Counted from the stretch's first letter, positions 39,435-51,418 are shown. The stretch is DNA of 64,000 bases from Cognatishimia sp. F0-27 (GCF_020667845.1 NZ_JAFMPQ010000005.1:62001-126000); one strand, 5' to 3'. Notes: generated by a model from the sequence alone, not told the origin. Program-made: numbers and translations.

Positions 39435-42221
39435 TCAGCCGTTCTCGGGGGCGCCTGTATCCGCGGCGGGTGGCACGTCGCCCTCTTCCTCGTCGCCCTG
39501 ATCCGCGATCCAGGCAACGGACACGACTTCTTCTCCCTCGCCGGTGTTGAAGACCTTGACGCCCCCGGCGCTGCGCGAGCGGAAGGAGATCCCGTCGACC
39601 GGCACCCGGATGGACTGGCCTTTCGACGTGGCCAACATGATCTGGTCGTCCAGTTCCACCGGGAAGCTGGCGACAATGGCGCCGCCGCGCATGGATTTCT
39701 CCCAGGCCGTGACGCCCTGACCGCCGCGGCCGCGCACCGGGTAATCATGGCTCGAACTCAGCTTGCCCAACCCCCCTGCGGTGATGGTCAGGATCAGGTT
39801 CTCTGCTGCCGACATCTCCGCGTAGAGCTCGGTCGAGAAGTTGGGATCCGCGATGGCCTCGTCGTCCTCGCCCTCGGCGTCCTCGGTCAGGCCCGCCATC
39901 GCGCGGCGCATCTTGAGATAGGCGGTGCGCTGCTCCGGTTCGTATTTCGAATGGCGCACAACCGACATGGAGACCACCTCGGTGCCTTCCGGCAGACGGA
40001 TGCCGCGCACCCCGGTCGAATTGCGCGAGTTGAACACACGCACATCCGGCACGCGGAAGCGGATCGCCCGCCCGGCATTGGTCACGAGCATGATGTCATC
40101 GTCTTCGGAGCAGATCCGCGCGTTGATCAGGCGCATGCCGCTGACATCGGTTTCGGTATCGTCGGGATCGGTTTCGAATTTCATCGCGATCTTGCCGTTC
40201 GACTTCACATTGGTGAAATCCGACAGCCTGTTGCGCCGCACAGACCCCTTGTTGGTGGCAAAAACGATCTGGAGGTCGTTCCATTCTTCCTCGGGGCGAT
40301 CCACCGGCATGATCGCCGCGACGCTCACGCCGGTCGGGATCGGCAGGATGTTGACGATGGCCTTGCCCTTCGATGTGCGCCCGCCAAGCGGCAAGCGCCA
40401 TGTCTTGAGCTTGTAGGCCATCCCGTCGGTTGTGAAGAACAGAAGCTGGGTATGCGTGTTGGCGACAAAGAGGTTCGTCACCACGTCATCGTCTTTCAGA
40501 GACCCGCCCGACAGCCCCTTGCCGCCGCGCCGCTGGGAGCGGAACTCGGTGAGCGCGGTGCGTTTGATATAGCCCCCCGCGGTCACGGTCACGACCATGT
40601 CCTCGCGCTCGATCAGATCCTCGTCATCCATGTCACCGGACCAGTCGACGATCTCTGTGCGCCGGGGCACGGCGTGGGCGTCGCGCACCGCCTTGAGCTC
40701 GTCTGCGACGATCCCGAGAATGCGTTCGCGGCTGGACAGGATATCGAGATATTCCTTGATCTTGGCGGCCAGCTCTTCGAGCTCGTCGGTGACCTCCTTG
40801 ACGCCAAGCTGGGTCAGGCGTTGCAACCGCAGCTCGAGGATGGCGCGCGCCTGCGCATCGGACAGGTTGTAGGTCCCATCCTCGTTCGCCTTGTGGGTGG
40901 GATCGTCGATCAGCGCGATGTAAGGCAGGATTTCCTTGGCAGGCCACCGCCGGGTCATCAGCTTCTCGCGGGCCTCCGCTGCGTCCCGCGACGCCCGGAT
41001 CGTGGCCACGACCTCGTCCACATTGCTCACCGCAACCGCAAGGCCACACAGGATGTGGCTGCGCTCGCGCGCCTTGCGCAGGAGGTGGGCGGTGCGGCGC
41101 GCGATCACCTCCTCGCGGAAATCGAGGAAGTTCGTCAGGAAGGCGCGCAGAGTGAGCTGCTCGGGCCGCCCCCCGTTCAGGGCCAGCATGTTGCAGGCAA
41201 AGGAGGTCTGCATGGGCGTGAAGCGGAAGAGCTGGTTCAGCACCACCTCCGCCGTGGCATCGCGCTTGAGCTCGACCACAACCCGCACGCCGTCACGGTC
41301 GCTTTCGTCCTGCACATGGGCGATGCCTTCGATCTTCTTGTCGCGCGCGGCCTCGGCGATGCGCTCGATCATCGTGGCCTTGTTCACCTGATAGGGGATC
41401 TCGTCGATCACGATGGCGTAGCGGTCGCGCCGGATCTCTTCCACCCGGGTCTTGGCGCGGATGATCACCGAGCCGCGCCCCTCGATATAGGCCTTGCGCG
41501 CGCCCGAGCGGCCGAGGATCACGCCGCCGGTCGGAAAATCCGGGGCGGGGATATAGTCGATCAGCTGCTCTGACGTGAGATCAGGGTCTTCGATCAGGGC
41601 CAGTGTCGCGTCGGCCACCTCGCCAAGGTTGTGGGGCGGAATGCGGGTGGCCATGCCCACGGCGATGCCTTCGGCGCCGTTGACCAGCACGTTGGGATAG
41701 CGCGCCGGCAGAACCGTCGGTTCGTTGCGTTCGTTGGCGTAGTTCGGAACGAAATCGACCGTGTCTTTCTCGATATCCTCAAGCAGCGCCTCGGCGGCTT
41801 TCTGCAAGCGGCTCTCGGTGTAGCGGTAGGCCGCGGGCGGGTCGCCATCCATCGAGCCGAAATTGCCCTGTCCGTCGATCAGCGGCAGGCTCATCGAGAA
41901 GTCCTGCGCCATGCGGACCAGCGCGTCATAGACCGCCGAATCTCCGTGCGGGTGATAGCGCCCCATCACGTCGCCAACGGCAGTGGCGCATTTGCGATAG
42001 GGCTTTGCCCGGGTCTGGCCGTTTTCCCAAAGCGTATAGAGGATGCGCCGGTGCACAGGTTTTAACCCGTCGCGCAGATCCGGAATGGCCCGGCTCACGA
42101 TCACGCTCATGGCATAGTCGAGATAGCTGTTTTTCATCTCCTGCGAGATGGAAATCGATGGCCCGGTGGGCACCGGCTTGATTTCGTCTTCGTTTTCAGG
42201 GGGTTCTGGCGTATCGCTCAC
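39435..42221 (-). CDS. gyrA: DNA gyrase subunit A
   Basis: A 928-residue subunit that cleaves and rejoins DNA during supercoiling. The active-site Tyr134 is in AYRYTESRL. The quinolone-determining region is [19 protein letters not shown], with Ser95 and Asp99 at the positions where resistance changes arise, so it reads as the sensitive type. The GyrA box [11 protein letters not shown] opens the C-terminal beta-pinwheel, which binds and wraps DNA. The C-terminal tail is acidic ([14 protein letters not shown]). Monocistronic on the minus strand. Confidence 0.98.
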   Translation of the reverse strand: MSDTPEPPENEDEIKPVPTGPSISISQEMKNSYLDYAMSVIVSRAIPDLRDGLKPVHRRILYTLWENGQTRAKPYRKCATAVGDVMGRYHPHGDSAVYDALVRMAQDFSMSLPLIDGQGNFGSMDGDPPAAYRYTESRLQKAAEALLEDIEKDTVDFVPNYANERNEPTVLPARYPNVLVNGAEGIAVGMATRIPPHNLGEVADATLALIEDPDLTSEQLIDYIPAPDFPTGGVILGRSGARKAYIEGRGSVIIRAKTRVEEIRRDRYAIVIDEIPYQVNKATMIERIAEAARDKKIEGIAHVQDESDRDGVRVVVELKRDATAEVVLNQLFRFTPMQTSFACNMLALNGGRPEQLTLRAFLTNFLDFREEVIARRTAHLLRKARERSHILCGLAVAVSNVDEVVATIRASRDAAEAREKLMTRRWPAKEILPYIALIDDPTHKANEDGTYNLSDAQARAILELRLQRLTQLGVKEVTDELEELAAKIKEYLDILSSRERILGIVADELKAVRDAHAVPRRTEIVDWSGDMDDEDLIEREDMVVTVTAGGYIKRTALTEFRSQRRGGKGLSGGSLKDDDVVTNLFVANTHTQLLFFTTDGMAYKLKTWRLPLGGRTSKGKAIVNILPIPTGVSVAAIMPVDRPEEEWNDLQIVFATNKGSVRRNRLSDFTNVKSNGKIAMKFETDPDDTETDVSGMRLINARICSEDDDIMLVTNAGRAIRFRVPDVRVFNSRNSTGVRGIRLPEGTEVVSMSVVRHSKYEPEQRTAYLKMRRAMAGLTEDAEGEDDEAIADPNFSTELYAEMSAAENLILTITAGGLGKLSSSHDYPVRGRGGQGVTAWEKSMRGGAIVASFPVELDDQIMLATSKGQSIRVPVDGISFRSRSAGGVKVFNTGEGEEVVSVAWIADQGDEEEGDVPPAADTGAPENG

Positions 42222-42314
42222 TTTGGGGGCCTGTCTGTTACGCTGCCATATCTAGTTGTGCGGACTGTATCAGCACCAAGCCCTAGAGTGCAATGCCGGG
42301 CAGCCAGACAGGTC

Positions 42315-42341
42315 TTAGCAGCCACGGCAGCTTGCTGCTAA
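42315..42341. promoter_or_regulatory. Inverted repeat upstream of usg
   Basis: TTAGCAGC (42315-42322) and its exact complement GCTGCTAA (42334-42341), spaced by 11 bases. It ends 13 bases before the proposed usg -35 box, where an activator would bind. Confidence 0.45.
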
Positions 42342-42354
42342 CATGCTGTTATTA

Positions 42355-42383
42355 TTGAAATCTCCACAGTTGCTTGCCAGAAT
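42355..42383 (+). promoter_or_regulatory. Possible sigma-70 promoter of usg
   Basis: TTGAAA (42355-42360), 17-base spacer, CAGAAT (42378-42383), 33 bases before the ATG. Both boxes keep at least four of six consensus bases. Confidence 0.4.
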
Positions 42384-42416
42384 TTTCTCACAAGAAAAAA
42401 CGATGAGGGCCCGAGT

Positions 42417-42704
42417 ATGGCAAAACCCCTTCAAAACACACCCTGCGAAACCGAACTGCTGCTCAAGGGCTACGGTCTGACCACGGCGCAGATGTATTAC
42501 CGGATGCCGGACTATCCCAATGTTCTCAACACGTTTGTCTGGCAGGACTATGACCGCGCGCCGGATCACGACCGTTTGCTGTCCTTTATCGATTTCTGGA
42601 AGGCGGAAATCGATGGGGCGCTGCATTCGGTGGAATTCACCCATCGCACGATGCTTTCCTCCGGAGAATGGCGCAATGTGGTTGGCGAGTTTCGCTATCA
42701 TTGA
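42417..42704 (+). CDS. usg: Usg family protein
   Basis: A 95-residue protein with the Usg signature TELLLKGYGLTTAQMYYRMP and FVWQDYDRAPDHDRLLSFIDFW. The family was first noted near trpF in Caulobacter; its role is unknown. Here it is alone, between gyrA and a SYLF lipoprotein, divergent from gyrA. Confidence 0.88.
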   Translation: MAKPLQNTPCETELLLKGYGLTTAQMYYRMPDYPNVLNTFVWQDYDRAPDHDRLLSFIDFWKAEIDGALHSVEFTHRTMLSSGEWRNVVGEFRYH

Positions 42705-42742
42705 GCCCGTCCGGGCCCCGTCGCGGCCCCGTCACCCGCACG

Positions 42743-42773
42743 AAAAAGCGGCGCCTGTCATGACTGGCGCCGC
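42743..42773 (-). terminator. Terminator of the SYLF lipoprotein gene
   Basis: Minus-strand stem GCGGCGCC / GGCGCCGC with a 10-base loop, followed by TTTTTCG. Confidence 0.75.
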
Positions 42774-42846
42774 CTGTTGGATCGTCTTGTCGGATCCGCG
42801 CCGGGATCCCGGACAGCGCAGCAGGGCTGCGCCCCGCGTCGCGTGA

Positions 42847-43401
42847 TCAGGGAATGATGCGCGTGTATTTGACGCCCTCAAGCGTCGCGCCAACCCGCAG
42901 TCCCGATTGACCGAACACAACCGCGATGACCGGGGCCATGGAGGTGGTCGTTTCCGCTGACAGCCGCTCGCCGCGTTCCGGGGTGGCATATTCCACGTTG
43001 GCGCCAGCCGCGTAGCCCGGCGAGCGCCGGAAGTTCAGCAGCGCATCGTCCGTCATGAAAAAAAGCACATGCGAGTATTGCAGGCCGCCAATCTGCAACC
43101 CGCCGGAGGCCTTGGTCATGGAATAGTAATCCACCGTCACGCCGCCGACCCGCAAGGCGCCACGCCCGTAGGCCCCGCCGACGCCGAGGCCGGCCTCGGT
43201 GACCAGGGGCATCACCAGAATGCCGGTGGATTTTGCGGCGAGATCCTGCGTGGCCGGGTAGTTGGCATAAAGCTGGGAAAGGGTCTGGTCGACACGGGCA
43301 TCGATGGTCGCCGGCCCGCGGCTCCCGATGCCGTTGCCGCAGGCCGACAAAAGGGGAAGAGCCACAAGGCCCATGGAGAATGTGCGTCGCGAAAGGGTCA
43401 T
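42847..43401 (-). CDS. YSC84/SYLF domain lipoprotein
   Basis: A 184-residue protein. The start MTLSRRTFSMGLVALPLLSAC has both a twin-Arg-like SRRTF and a lipobox ending LLSAC, so a lipid-anchored envelope protein is expected. The SYLF/YSC84 domain follows (STGILVMPLVTEAGLGVGGAY, YYSMTKASGGLQIGGLQYSH). SYLF binds lipids in eukaryotic homologues; the bacterial role is unclear. ATG 43401 chosen for the signal sequence. Confidence 0.87.
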   Translation of the reverse strand: MTLSRRTFSMGLVALPLLSACGNGIGSRGPATIDARVDQTLSQLYANYPATQDLAAKSTGILVMPLVTEAGLGVGGAYGRGALRVGGVTVDYYSMTKASGGLQIGGLQYSHVLFFMTDDALLNFRRSPGYAAGANVEYATPERGERLSAETTTSMAPVIAVVFGQSGLRVGATLEGVKYTRIIP

Positions 43402-43758
43402 GTCACCGCTCGTTATGTTGCCGCGCCCGGGACGCCGGGTGCGCGGAATGCCTCTGATCCGGCCTTTTGGCGGCCGGTTATCCACAGGGATAGCGGAAAA
43501 GGAGGGCTTTGTCACCAACTGCACCGATCACAAAGCGGAAAACCGCTTTGGAAAACTGACGGGGTGCTTGCCGGCAAGCTCTGAATTTTCATTTTTGATT
43601 ACCGGGGCAGAGCCCCGGCGGTTTGAGTATTTCCGGACAGAAGAAACGCACGCGTCTGGATGCCGACCGGGCGGAGGCGGCGAGACGGCAGGGCGATGGT
43701 GACTTGCCTGCAGCAGACCCGGCGGAGAGATCCGGCCCAAGCCGCGCGGGCGATTTGC
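43402..43758. other. 357-bp intergenic region holding one copy of the hairpin-tail repeat
   Basis: Contains the 5' region of the SYLF gene on the left, the repeat element at 43602-43647, and the 3' flank of hemB on the right. I see no gene. Confidence 0.5.
43602..43647 (+). repeat. Intergenic hairpin-tail repeat, copy A
   Basis: Stem CCGGGGC-AGA-GCCCCGG followed by the tail GAGTATTTCCGGACAGAAGA and AAC. The tail is shared with copies at 49056 and 55706. Confidence 0.65.
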
Positions 43759-44904
<1,146 letters not shown>

Positions 44905-44963
44905 CTAGAACGCCGTGAAACCCCGCGCCACTCCGGCGCTTGACCGGCTTTGAGAGGCGTTTC

Positions 44964-45485
44964 TTGGATATCTACAGCACCGTTTTCGAAGTCATCGACA
45001 TGCGCTCCTTTTCCAACCTCTGGTTCTGGATCGTGCTGGCGGTGGTCTGGTCAACCGCCAGCCACTGGGTCATGGGGGTGCCGTTCGACATGGTAACCCG
45101 GGCCCGCAAGCTGGGCGGGCAGGCAGAGTTGGATCTTCAGGATCTGGTGCGCATCAATACCAACCGGTTGCTGTTCATCGTGGAGGAAACCGGACTCTGG
45201 CTCGCCGCGATGGGATCTGCCTTGTTGACCGGCCTTGCGCTGACCGGGTTCGTCTACGGGATCGAACTGGCGCAGGCGGTGTTTCTGCTGGCGTTTCCGA
45301 TGACGCTGGTCGGGCTTCTCGGGGTCTATTCGTCGCGCCGCATACATGCCGGTGAGAACGCAGGCGCGGCGCTGTTCCGCCGGTTGCGCATCCACCGGGT
45401 GATGACCCAGATCATCGGGATGATCTCGATCTTTGTGACCGCTGTCTGGGGCATGTATCAGAACCTCTCGATCGGGGTTTTGTAA
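44964..45485 (+). CDS. Conserved Rhodobacteraceae membrane protein upstream of mfd
   Basis: A 173-residue protein with about four helices (NLWFWIVLAVVWSTASHW, GLWLAAMGSALLTGLALTGF, and two more). The start is probably TTG 44964, giving MDIYSTVFEVIDMRSFSNLW, with GAGAGG just upstream. I recall homologues labelled 'component of SufBCD complex', but nothing in the sequence shows an Fe-S role and no suf genes are nearby. It precedes mfd by about 65 bases and may be co-transcribed. Confidence 0.72.
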   Translation: MDIYSTVFEVIDMRSFSNLWFWIVLAVVWSTASHWVMGVPFDMVTRARKLGGQAELDLQDLVRINTNRLLFIVEETGLWLAAMGSALLTGLALTGFVYGIELAQAVFLLAFPMTLVGLLGVYSSRRIHAGENAGAALFRRLRIHRVMTQIIGMISIFVTAVWGMYQNLSIGVL

Positions 45486-45550
45486 CGGCCCGTCGCACTT
45501 CGCGCGCCGATGCAGTTGACGACACGCGCTGCGCGCGCCATGTGAGCCGC

Positions 45551-48500
45551 ATGGCACACAGAACCACAATCATCGGCGGCGCCCCGGAAGGGTTTGACGC
45601 GCGCCTGATCGTCTCCGAAATCGAGAAGGTGCAAGGCCCGGTCGTGCATGTTGCCCGCGATGACAAGCGGCTGGCATCCATGCGCGACGCGCTGGCCTTT
45701 TTTGCTCCGGATCTGCCGGTTGTGCATTTTCCGGCATGGGATTGCACGCCGTATGACCGGGTCTCTCCCAATGCGGATATTTCTGCGGCGCGCATGGCGA
45801 CGCTTGCCGGTCTGGTGCACGGCATGCCAGGGCGGTTCGTGTTGCTCACGACCCTGTCGGCGGCAACGCAGCGGGTGCCGGCGCGGCGCGTGCTGCGCGA
45901 TGCGGCGTTCACCGCGCGGGTTGGCGATCGCGTCGATGAGGACGCCTTGCGGCAGTTCCTTGCGCGCATGGGCTTTTCCAAGGCACCGACGGTGACGGAG
46001 CCGGGGGATTACGCGGTGCGCGGCGGGATCGTCGACATCTTTCCGCCCGGGGATGGCGGGCCGGTGCGGCTCGATTTCTTTGGCGACACGCTGGATGGCG
46101 CGCGTCGCTTCGACGCCGCGACCCAGCGCACGACCGAAAAGCTCGATGTGGTCGAGCTTGCGCCGGTGTCGGAGGTGATTCTCGACGAGGCCGCGATTAC
46201 GCGGTTCCGGCAAAACTACCGGATCGAATTCGGTGCCGCCGGAACCGACGACCCGCTCTATGAGTCGGTGAGTGCCGGCCGGAAGCATCAGGGCATCGAA
46301 CATTGGCTTCCGTTCTTTCACGAACGTCTCGAAACGCTGTTCGATTACCTGCCTGACGCGCCGGTTCTGATGGATGATCAACTGACCCCCGCACGGCTTG
46401 CGCGGTGGGAGAGCATCGAGGATCAATATGGCACCCGCCAGCATGCGCTGAACCAGAAGAAGACCCTGGGCTCCAGCCCCTACAAGCCGGTGCCGCCGGG
46501 GTTGCTCTATCTGGACGACGCGGCCTGGGAAGAGGCGCTCGGGGCGCGGAGGCGCGTGCAGTTCCATCCCTTGCCGCAAGCCTCCGGACCCGGGGTGGTT
46601 GACGCCGGGGGGCGGATCGGGCGCAACTTCTCGATGGAGCGTCAGCAGGAATCCGTCAGCCTTTTTGCTGCGCTGGCGGACCATATCAAGTCCCGGCTGG
46701 ACCTCGGGCCGGTGGTGATCGCTTCGTATTCCGAAGGGGCACGGGAGCGCCTGACCGGCCTTATCGAGGATGAAGGGCTGGCCGAAGCCGTGCCGATCAC
46801 CAATGGCACGCGGATCGGCAAACGGGGTCTGCATCTGGCAGTCTGGGCGCTGGAGCAAGGCTTCGAGGCGCCCATGCCAGAGGGCGACGAGAAGACCCGC
46901 CTGACCGTGATCTCGGAGCAGGATGTGCTGGGCGACAGGCTCATACGCCAACCGCGCAAGCGGCGCCGGGCCGAGAACTTCCTCACCGAGACCCAGAGCC
47001 TCAGCCCCGGTGATCTGATTGTTCATGTCGATCACGGGATCGGGCGCTTTATCGGTATGGAGGTGATCACGGCGGCCGGCGCGGCGCATGAATGCATCAC
47101 GCTCGAATATGCCGAGAACGCCAAGCTCTACCTGCCGGTCGAGAATATCGAGTTGCTCTCGAAATACGGTCACGAAGAGGGGCTGCTGGATCGGCTCGGC
47201 GGTGGCGCGTGGCAGGCCAAGAAGGCGCGGCTCAAGGAGCGCATCCGTGAGATGGCGGACCGGCTCATCCGGATCGCTGCCGAGCGTGCTCTGCGCAAGG
47301 CTCCGGTCATGGATCCGCCGGCGGGTGCGATGGAGAGTTTTGCCGCGCGCTTCCCCTATCAGGAAACGGATGACCAGATGAATGCCATCGAAGACGTGAT
47401 GGACGACATGCATTCCGGGCAGCCGATGGACCGTCTGATCTGTGGCGATGTCGGCTTCGGCAAGACCGAGGTGGCCATGCGCGCGGCGTTCGTGGCGGCC
47501 ATGTCCGGCGTGCAGGTGGCGGTGATTGCGCCAACGACGCTTCTGGCGCGCCAGCATTACAACAGTTTTGCCGAACGGTTCCGGGGCTTTCCGCTTCAGG
47601 TCTCGCCGCTGTCGCGGTTTGTTTCGGCCAAGCAGGCGGCGCTTACCCGCGAGGGTATCTCGAAGGGCACCGTGGACATTGCCGTTGGCACCCACGCGCT
47701 TCTGGCCAAGGGCATCCGCTTCAACAATCTGGGCCTGCTGATCATCGACGAGGAGCAGCATTTCGGCGTGCAACACAAGGAGCGGCTGAAGCAACTGCGC
47801 TCTGACATTCATGTGCTCACGCTGACAGCGACGCCGATCCCGCGCACGCTGCAACTCAGTCTGACAGGGGTGCGCGACTTGTCGATCATCGGCACGCCGC
47901 CGGTGGACCGTCTGTCGATCCGCACCTATGTGTCGGAGTTCGATCCGGTGACGATCCGCGAAGCGCTGCTGCGCGAGCATTATCGCGGCGGGCAGTCGTT
48001 TTACGTGGTGCCGCGGATTGCGGATCTTCCGGAGATCGAGGAGTTCCTGCGCGAACAGATGCCCGAGATCACCTATGTGGTGGCTCATGGCCAGATGGCC
48101 GCGGGCGAGCTCGATGAGCGTATGAACGCCTTTTACGATGGGAAATACGACGTTCTTCTGGCGACGACCATCGTGGAATCCGGGCTCGATATCCCGACGG
48201 CCAACACCATGGTCGTGCATCGCGCCGACATGTTCGGCCTGTCGCAGCTTTACCAGATCCGGGGTCGGGTCGGGCGGTCCAAGACACGCGCCTATTGCTA
48301 CCTGACCACCAAGCCGCGCGCGAAACTGACCGCGACGGCGGAAAAACGGCTGCGGGTGCTGGGAAGCATCGACACGCTGGGCGCAGGGTTTTCCCTTGCC
48401 TCCCAAGACCTCGATATTCGCGGGGCGGGCAATCTTCTGGGCGAGGAACAATCCGGCCAGATGCGCGACGTGGGTTACGAACTGTATCAGTCGATGCTGG

Positions 48501-49033
48501 AAGAGGCGATCGCCAAGATCAAGTCCGGCGAATTGCAGGGGCTTGACGCCGGCGATGACCAATGGGCGCCGCAGATCAATCTTGGCGTGCCGGTGTTGAT
48601 CCCGGAAGACTACGTGCCCGATCTGGATGTGCGCCTTGGGCTCTACCGGCGGCTTTCCGGCCTGACCAAGAAGGTCGAGCTGGAGGGGTTTGCCGCGGAG
48701 CTGATTGACCGGTTCGGAAAATTACCCAAGGAGGTCAATACCTTGCTTTTGGTGGTGCGGATCAAGGCCATGTGCAAGCGTGCCGGGATCGCCAAGCTGG
48801 ATGCGGGTCCGAAAGGGGCCACGATCCAGTTCCACAATGACAAGTTCGCAAAGCCCGAGGGGCTTGTGAGTTTCATCAAGGCCCAGAAGGGGTTGGCCAA
48901 GGTCAAGGACAACAAGATCGTGGTGCGCCGGGACTGGTCGTCGGATGCCGACAAGATCAAGGGCGCCTTTGCCATTGCGCGCGATCTGGCCGAGGCGGCG
49001 GGCACGATCCGGATCCGGAAAGAGAGCGCCTGA
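45551..49033 (+). CDS. mfd: Transcription-repair coupling factor
   Basis: A 1,160-residue translocase that removes RNA polymerase stalled at DNA lesions and recruits UvrA. Order: UvrB-like N-terminal module; RNA-polymerase-interacting CarD-like domain ([17 protein letters not shown], about 490-550); helicase with Walker [12 protein letters not shown] (about 630), DEEQH box, [11 protein letters not shown], and the RecG-like TRG region; C-terminal domain that masks the UvrA-binding part. ATG 45551 is preferred over GTG 45542. Followed by repeat copy B, whose hairpins may act as a terminator. Confidence 0.97.
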   Translation: MAHRTTIIGGAPEGFDARLIVSEIEKVQGPVVHVARDDKRLASMRDALAFFAPDLPVVHFPAWDCTPYDRVSPNADISAARMATLAGLVHGMPGRFVLLTTLSAATQRVPARRVLRDAAFTARVGDRVDEDALRQFLARMGFSKAPTVTEPGDYAVRGGIVDIFPPGDGGPVRLDFFGDTLDGARRFDAATQRTTEKLDVVELAPVSEVILDEAAITRFRQNYRIEFGAAGTDDPLYESVSAGRKHQGIEHWLPFFHERLETLFDYLPDAPVLMDDQLTPARLARWESIEDQYGTRQHALNQKKTLGSSPYKPVPPGLLYLDDAAWEEALGARRRVQFHPLPQASGPGVVDAGGRIGRNFSMERQQESVSLFAALADHIKSRLDLGPVVIASYSEGARERLTGLIEDEGLAEAVPITNGTRIGKRGLHLAVWALEQGFEAPMPEGDEKTRLTVISEQDVLGDRLIRQPRKRRRAENFLTETQSLSPGDLIVHVDHGIGRFIGMEVITAAGAAHECITLEYAENAKLYLPVENIELLSKYGHEEGLLDRLGGGAWQAKKARLKERIREMADRLIRIAAERALRKAPVMDPPAGAMESFAARFPYQETDDQMNAIEDVMDDMHSGQPMDRLICGDVGFGKTEVAMRAAFVAAMSGVQVAVIAPTTLLARQHYNSFAERFRGFPLQVSPLSRFVSAKQAALTREGISKGTVDIAVGTHALLAKGIRFNNLGLLIIDEEQHFGVQHKERLKQLRSDIHVLTLTATPIPRTLQLSLTGVRDLSIIGTPPVDRLSIRTYVSEFDPVTIREALLREHYRGGQSFYVVPRIADLPEIEEFLREQMPEITYVVAHGQMAAGELDERMNAFYDGKYDVLLATTIVESGLDIPTANTMVVHRADMFGLSQLYQIRGRVGRSKTRAYCYLTTKPRAKLTATAEKRLRVLGSIDTLGAGFSLASQDLDIRGAGNLLGEEQSGQMRDVGYELYQSMLEEAIAKIKSGELQGLDAGDDQWAPQINLGVPVLIPEDYVPDLDVRLGLYRRLSGLTKKVELEGFAAELIDRFGKLPKEVNTLLLVVRIKAMCKRAGIAKLDAGPKGATIQFHNDKFAKPEGLVSFIKAQKGLAKVKDNKIVVRRDWSSDADKIKGAFAIARDLAEAAGTIRIRKESA

Positions 49034-49055
49034 GCCGCGCAGGTGGGAATTTGTC

Positions 49056-49118
49056 GGGGGCGCTGCCCCCGTCTTCGCAGGCGAAGACTCCCCCGGGATA
49101 TTTCAGGCCCAAAGAAAC
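49056..49118 (+). repeat. Intergenic hairpin-tail repeat, copy B (possible mfd terminator)
   Basis: Two stems, GGGGGC-GCT-GCCCCC and GTCTTCGC-AG-GCGAAGAC, followed by CCCCCGGGATATTTCAGGCC and CAAAGAAAC. The tail matches copies A and C with several changes. It lies 22 bases after the mfd stop. Confidence 0.6.
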
Positions 49119-49184
49119 CGGGGCGCGCGGCGGGCGGGCGCGGGACGCGTTCGTGCAGGCGCAGCAAAACCGCGCCGTGAGGCG

Positions 49185-49228
49185 GATGCATATCGCATGC
49201 ACAATCCATGCACATTCCATGTGTATCG
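49185..49228. repeat. Four 11-bp tandem units (CATGCACATTC-like)
   Basis: GATGCATATCG, CATGCACAATC, CATGCACATTC, CATGTGTATCG lie head to tail with an exact 11-base period. The outer units are the more diverged ones. A helical-turn period suggests a protein-binding array. Confidence 0.5.
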
Positions 49229-49500
49229 CAGCTGCAGCATGGCCGGGCCGTGCAAAGCGCCAGCGGCGGGGCGGAGCGGGTTTTCCGGGCGGGGATGCGG
49301 GGCGAGTTCCATGCGAGATGGCGCGCGGCCGGGATGGCGCGGCTGGGATGGAGCGCGGCACAGCGCGCCGAGCGGTGTCGGCGGCGACGGTGTCGCAAGG
49401 CGGGGCGCTTTGGGTGTCCTGAACAGGCGGGGCGCAACAAAGCGGGGTGCTCGATCTCGCAGGTGGGGTGCGGTTGTCCCCCGGCGCGCGCGCGGCGGGA

Positions 49501-50022
49501 TCAGGCGCGTTTCGTGTAGAGCGTGAGCGACGGGGTTGAGCGCGCCGCATCCGGCAGGAAGCCTGCCTTGAGCAGCACCTTTGCAGAGCCGGTGTTTTCC
49601 GGAACGACGCTGCCATGGATCACGCGCCCCGGTCCTGGGGGCAGGGCGCGCAGAAGGCCCGCAACCAGCTCACTGGCGAGGCCGCGCCCCCAATATGCCT
49701 CTCCAAGCAGATAGCCGATGCGCAGGTCCTCAGGGGCGGGCTGCGCGAGGGTCAGAAGGCCGAGCAGCGGACCGCCTTCCCGCGGGCGCAGGGTGTAAAC
49801 GGTGCCGTTGGCCGCGCGCGCATCGATCCAGGCGCGCATGGGGTCGCAACGCGCGAGGTCCGGCTGCAAGCTGTCGGGCAGGTGGCGCAGCACGGGCTCT
49901 GAGAGCAGTCCGGCCAGGGCGCGGCCGAGGGACGCGCGGCATTTTTCGTCGCGAAGACTGGCGGCCCAGTTGCGGACCGTCAGTCTTTCGGTATCGAAAT
50001 CGGGGCAGGGTGCTGTGCTCAC
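49501..50022 (-). CDS. GNAT N-acetyltransferase (RimJ/RimL type)
   Basis: A 173-residue acetyltransferase: FDTERLTVRNWAASLRDE at the start, GYLLGEAYWGRGLASELVAG (acetyl-CoA loop), and the closing PENTGSAKVLLKAGFLP. GTG 50022 (STAPCPDFDTERL) is the likely start because the frame upstream runs into the preceding gene's coding region. It follows the methyl-THF methyltransferase stop by 40 bases. Substrate unknown. Confidence 0.82.
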   Translation of the reverse strand: MSTAPCPDFDTERLTVRNWAASLRDEKCRASLGRALAGLLSEPVLRHLPDSLQPDLARCDPMRAWIDARAANGTVYTLRPREGGPLLGLLTLAQPAPEDLRIGYLLGEAYWGRGLASELVAGLLRALPPGPGRVIHGSVVPENTGSAKVLLKAGFLPDAARSTPSLTLYTKRA

Positions 50023-50062
50023 GGATGTGTTGTCCCGCGCAGGCCCGGGCCCGGGCGGTTGG

Positions 50063-51145
50063 TCAGGCGCGCCTGCGACGCCCTCCGGTGCGGCCCGCGC
50101 GTCCGCGCCCCTCGTGACCGGCCTTGGGCGGTTGGCGGTTGAATTCGATCCAGGCTGCGCCCCCATCGTCGTTGTTCGTCAGGAAGTTTGCCGCGCGGAT
50201 CGCTTCCATTTCCTTGCCCGGGCGCGGTTTCGTCGAGCCCATGCCGAACATCTGCACGAAGGTTTCGTCGTCCATGCCCTCGGGCAGGATGATCCCCGCG
50301 GCTTCGACCTCTGCCCGTTTTTCGGCGAGCTTGGCGGCGTTCACCGGCAATGCGACCGGGTTCATGATGGCCGATGTCATGCCGGCGCCCATGGCCATCG
50401 GCAGGAAGGCGTTGTTGATGCCGTGGCGATTGGGCAGGCCAAAGGAGATGTTGGACGCGCCGCAGGTGGTGTTGACGCCCAGCTCTTCGCGCAGACGGCG
50501 CACGAGCGTGAAGACCTGCAGCCCCGCGGTGCCCATGGCGCCGATCGGCATGACCAGCGGGTCGACCACGATGTCATGCGCCGGAATGCCGAAATCCGCC
50601 GCGCGTTCGACGATCTTTTTGGCCACCGCAAAGCGGACCTCCGGATCCTCGGAGATGCCGGTGTCGTCATTGGAGATGGCCACAACCGGCACGTTGTATT
50701 TCTTGACCAGCGGCAGGACCAGCTCCAGCCGCTCTTCCTCGCCGGTCACCGAGTTGAGCAGCGGGCGGCCTTCGGCAGCCTTGAGGCCGTTTTCGAGCGC
50801 GCCGGGCACGGAGCTGTCGATGCAGAGCGGGCAATCGGTCACCGCCTGCACCCGTTCGATCAGCGCGCGCATGAGGTCTGGCTCGACGAAGTTGTTGTCG
50901 GCGTAGCGCGGGTCTTCGGCCATCTTGTTGGAGAACACCGCGCCCGAGTTGATGTCGAGCACGTTGGCCCCGGCGGCGACCTGCGCCAGCGCGTCGGCCT
51001 CCACGCGGGAGAAATCGCCGCGCTCGAGCTCTTCGTTGAGGATCTTGCGGCCCGTCGGGTTGATGCGTTCTCCGATCACGCAGAAGGGCTCGTCAAAGCC
51101 GATCACGGCGGTCTTGGTCTTGGATTCGATGACGGTGCGGGTCAT
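50063..51145 (-). CDS. Methyltetrahydrofolate:corrinoid methyltransferase-type protein (pterin-binding)
   Basis: A 360-residue pterin-binding TIM barrel related to MtgA-type methyltetrahydrofolate cobalamin methyltransferases and the MetH folate domain. Blocks: CVIGERINPTGRK, GANVLDINSGAVF, CPLCIDSSVPGALENGLKA, NSVTGEE, VAISNDDTG, and CGASNISFGLPNRHGIN. The last ~17 residues are a basic tail ending GRTGGRRRRA. It likely moves a methyl group between tetrahydrofolate and a corrinoid protein; no corrinoid partner is in the window. Found near metF and PF13769 genes, as in relatives. Confidence 0.88.
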   Translation of the reverse strand: MTRTVIESKTKTAVIGFDEPFCVIGERINPTGRKILNEELERGDFSRVEADALAQVAAGANVLDINSGAVFSNKMAEDPRYADNNFVEPDLMRALIERVQAVTDCPLCIDSSVPGALENGLKAAEGRPLLNSVTGEEERLELVLPLVKKYNVPVVAISNDDTGISEDPEVRFAVAKKIVERAADFGIPAHDIVVDPLVMPIGAMGTAGLQVFTLVRRLREELGVNTTCGASNISFGLPNRHGINNAFLPMAMGAGMTSAIMNPVALPVNAAKLAEKRAEVEAAGIILPEGMDDETFVQMFGMGSTKPRPGKEMEAIRAANFLTNNDDGGAAWIEFNRQPPKAGHEGRGRAGRTGGRRRRA

Positions 51146-51418
51146 GGAGGCGCTCTCTTTTCTGTGCCAGGGACGTCGTCTTTGCGCGACCCTAGAAGGT
51201 CCGATGCAAAGAGCCTGTGCGCAAACGACATAACCGCAAACACGCGCGACCTACAGGATCATTCCGTTCATGATGATGGTGAACGCGGTTACAACGCAGG
51301 CGGCGTTCGGGATGACGCACGCCTCGGTGCGCATATGTCCGAGCGCGTTGGACTGCCTCGCAGCCCGGTCGCGCGACACGGGCGGGGCAAGGGCGCAGGT
51401 CGGTACAAACGCGATAAC

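Larger units (their letters stand above)
49034..49500. other. 467-bp intergenic region with repeat copy B and an 11-bp tandem array
   Basis: No gene. After the mfd stop comes the hairpin-tail repeat, then a short array of 11-bp units at 49185-49228. The right part is GC-rich and featureless up to the stop of the minus-strand GNAT gene. Confidence 0.5.

Noticed and set aside
39153-41573. Long open frame (~800 codons) opposite gyrA
   Set aside because: It is the antisense shadow of a GC-rich, strongly coding gene; the translation is His/Asp/Arg-rich with no motif.
45458-48562. Open frame of ~1,030 codons opposite mfd
   Set aside because: Same reason: codon bias of mfd removes stops on the opposite strand; mfd itself is unmistakable.
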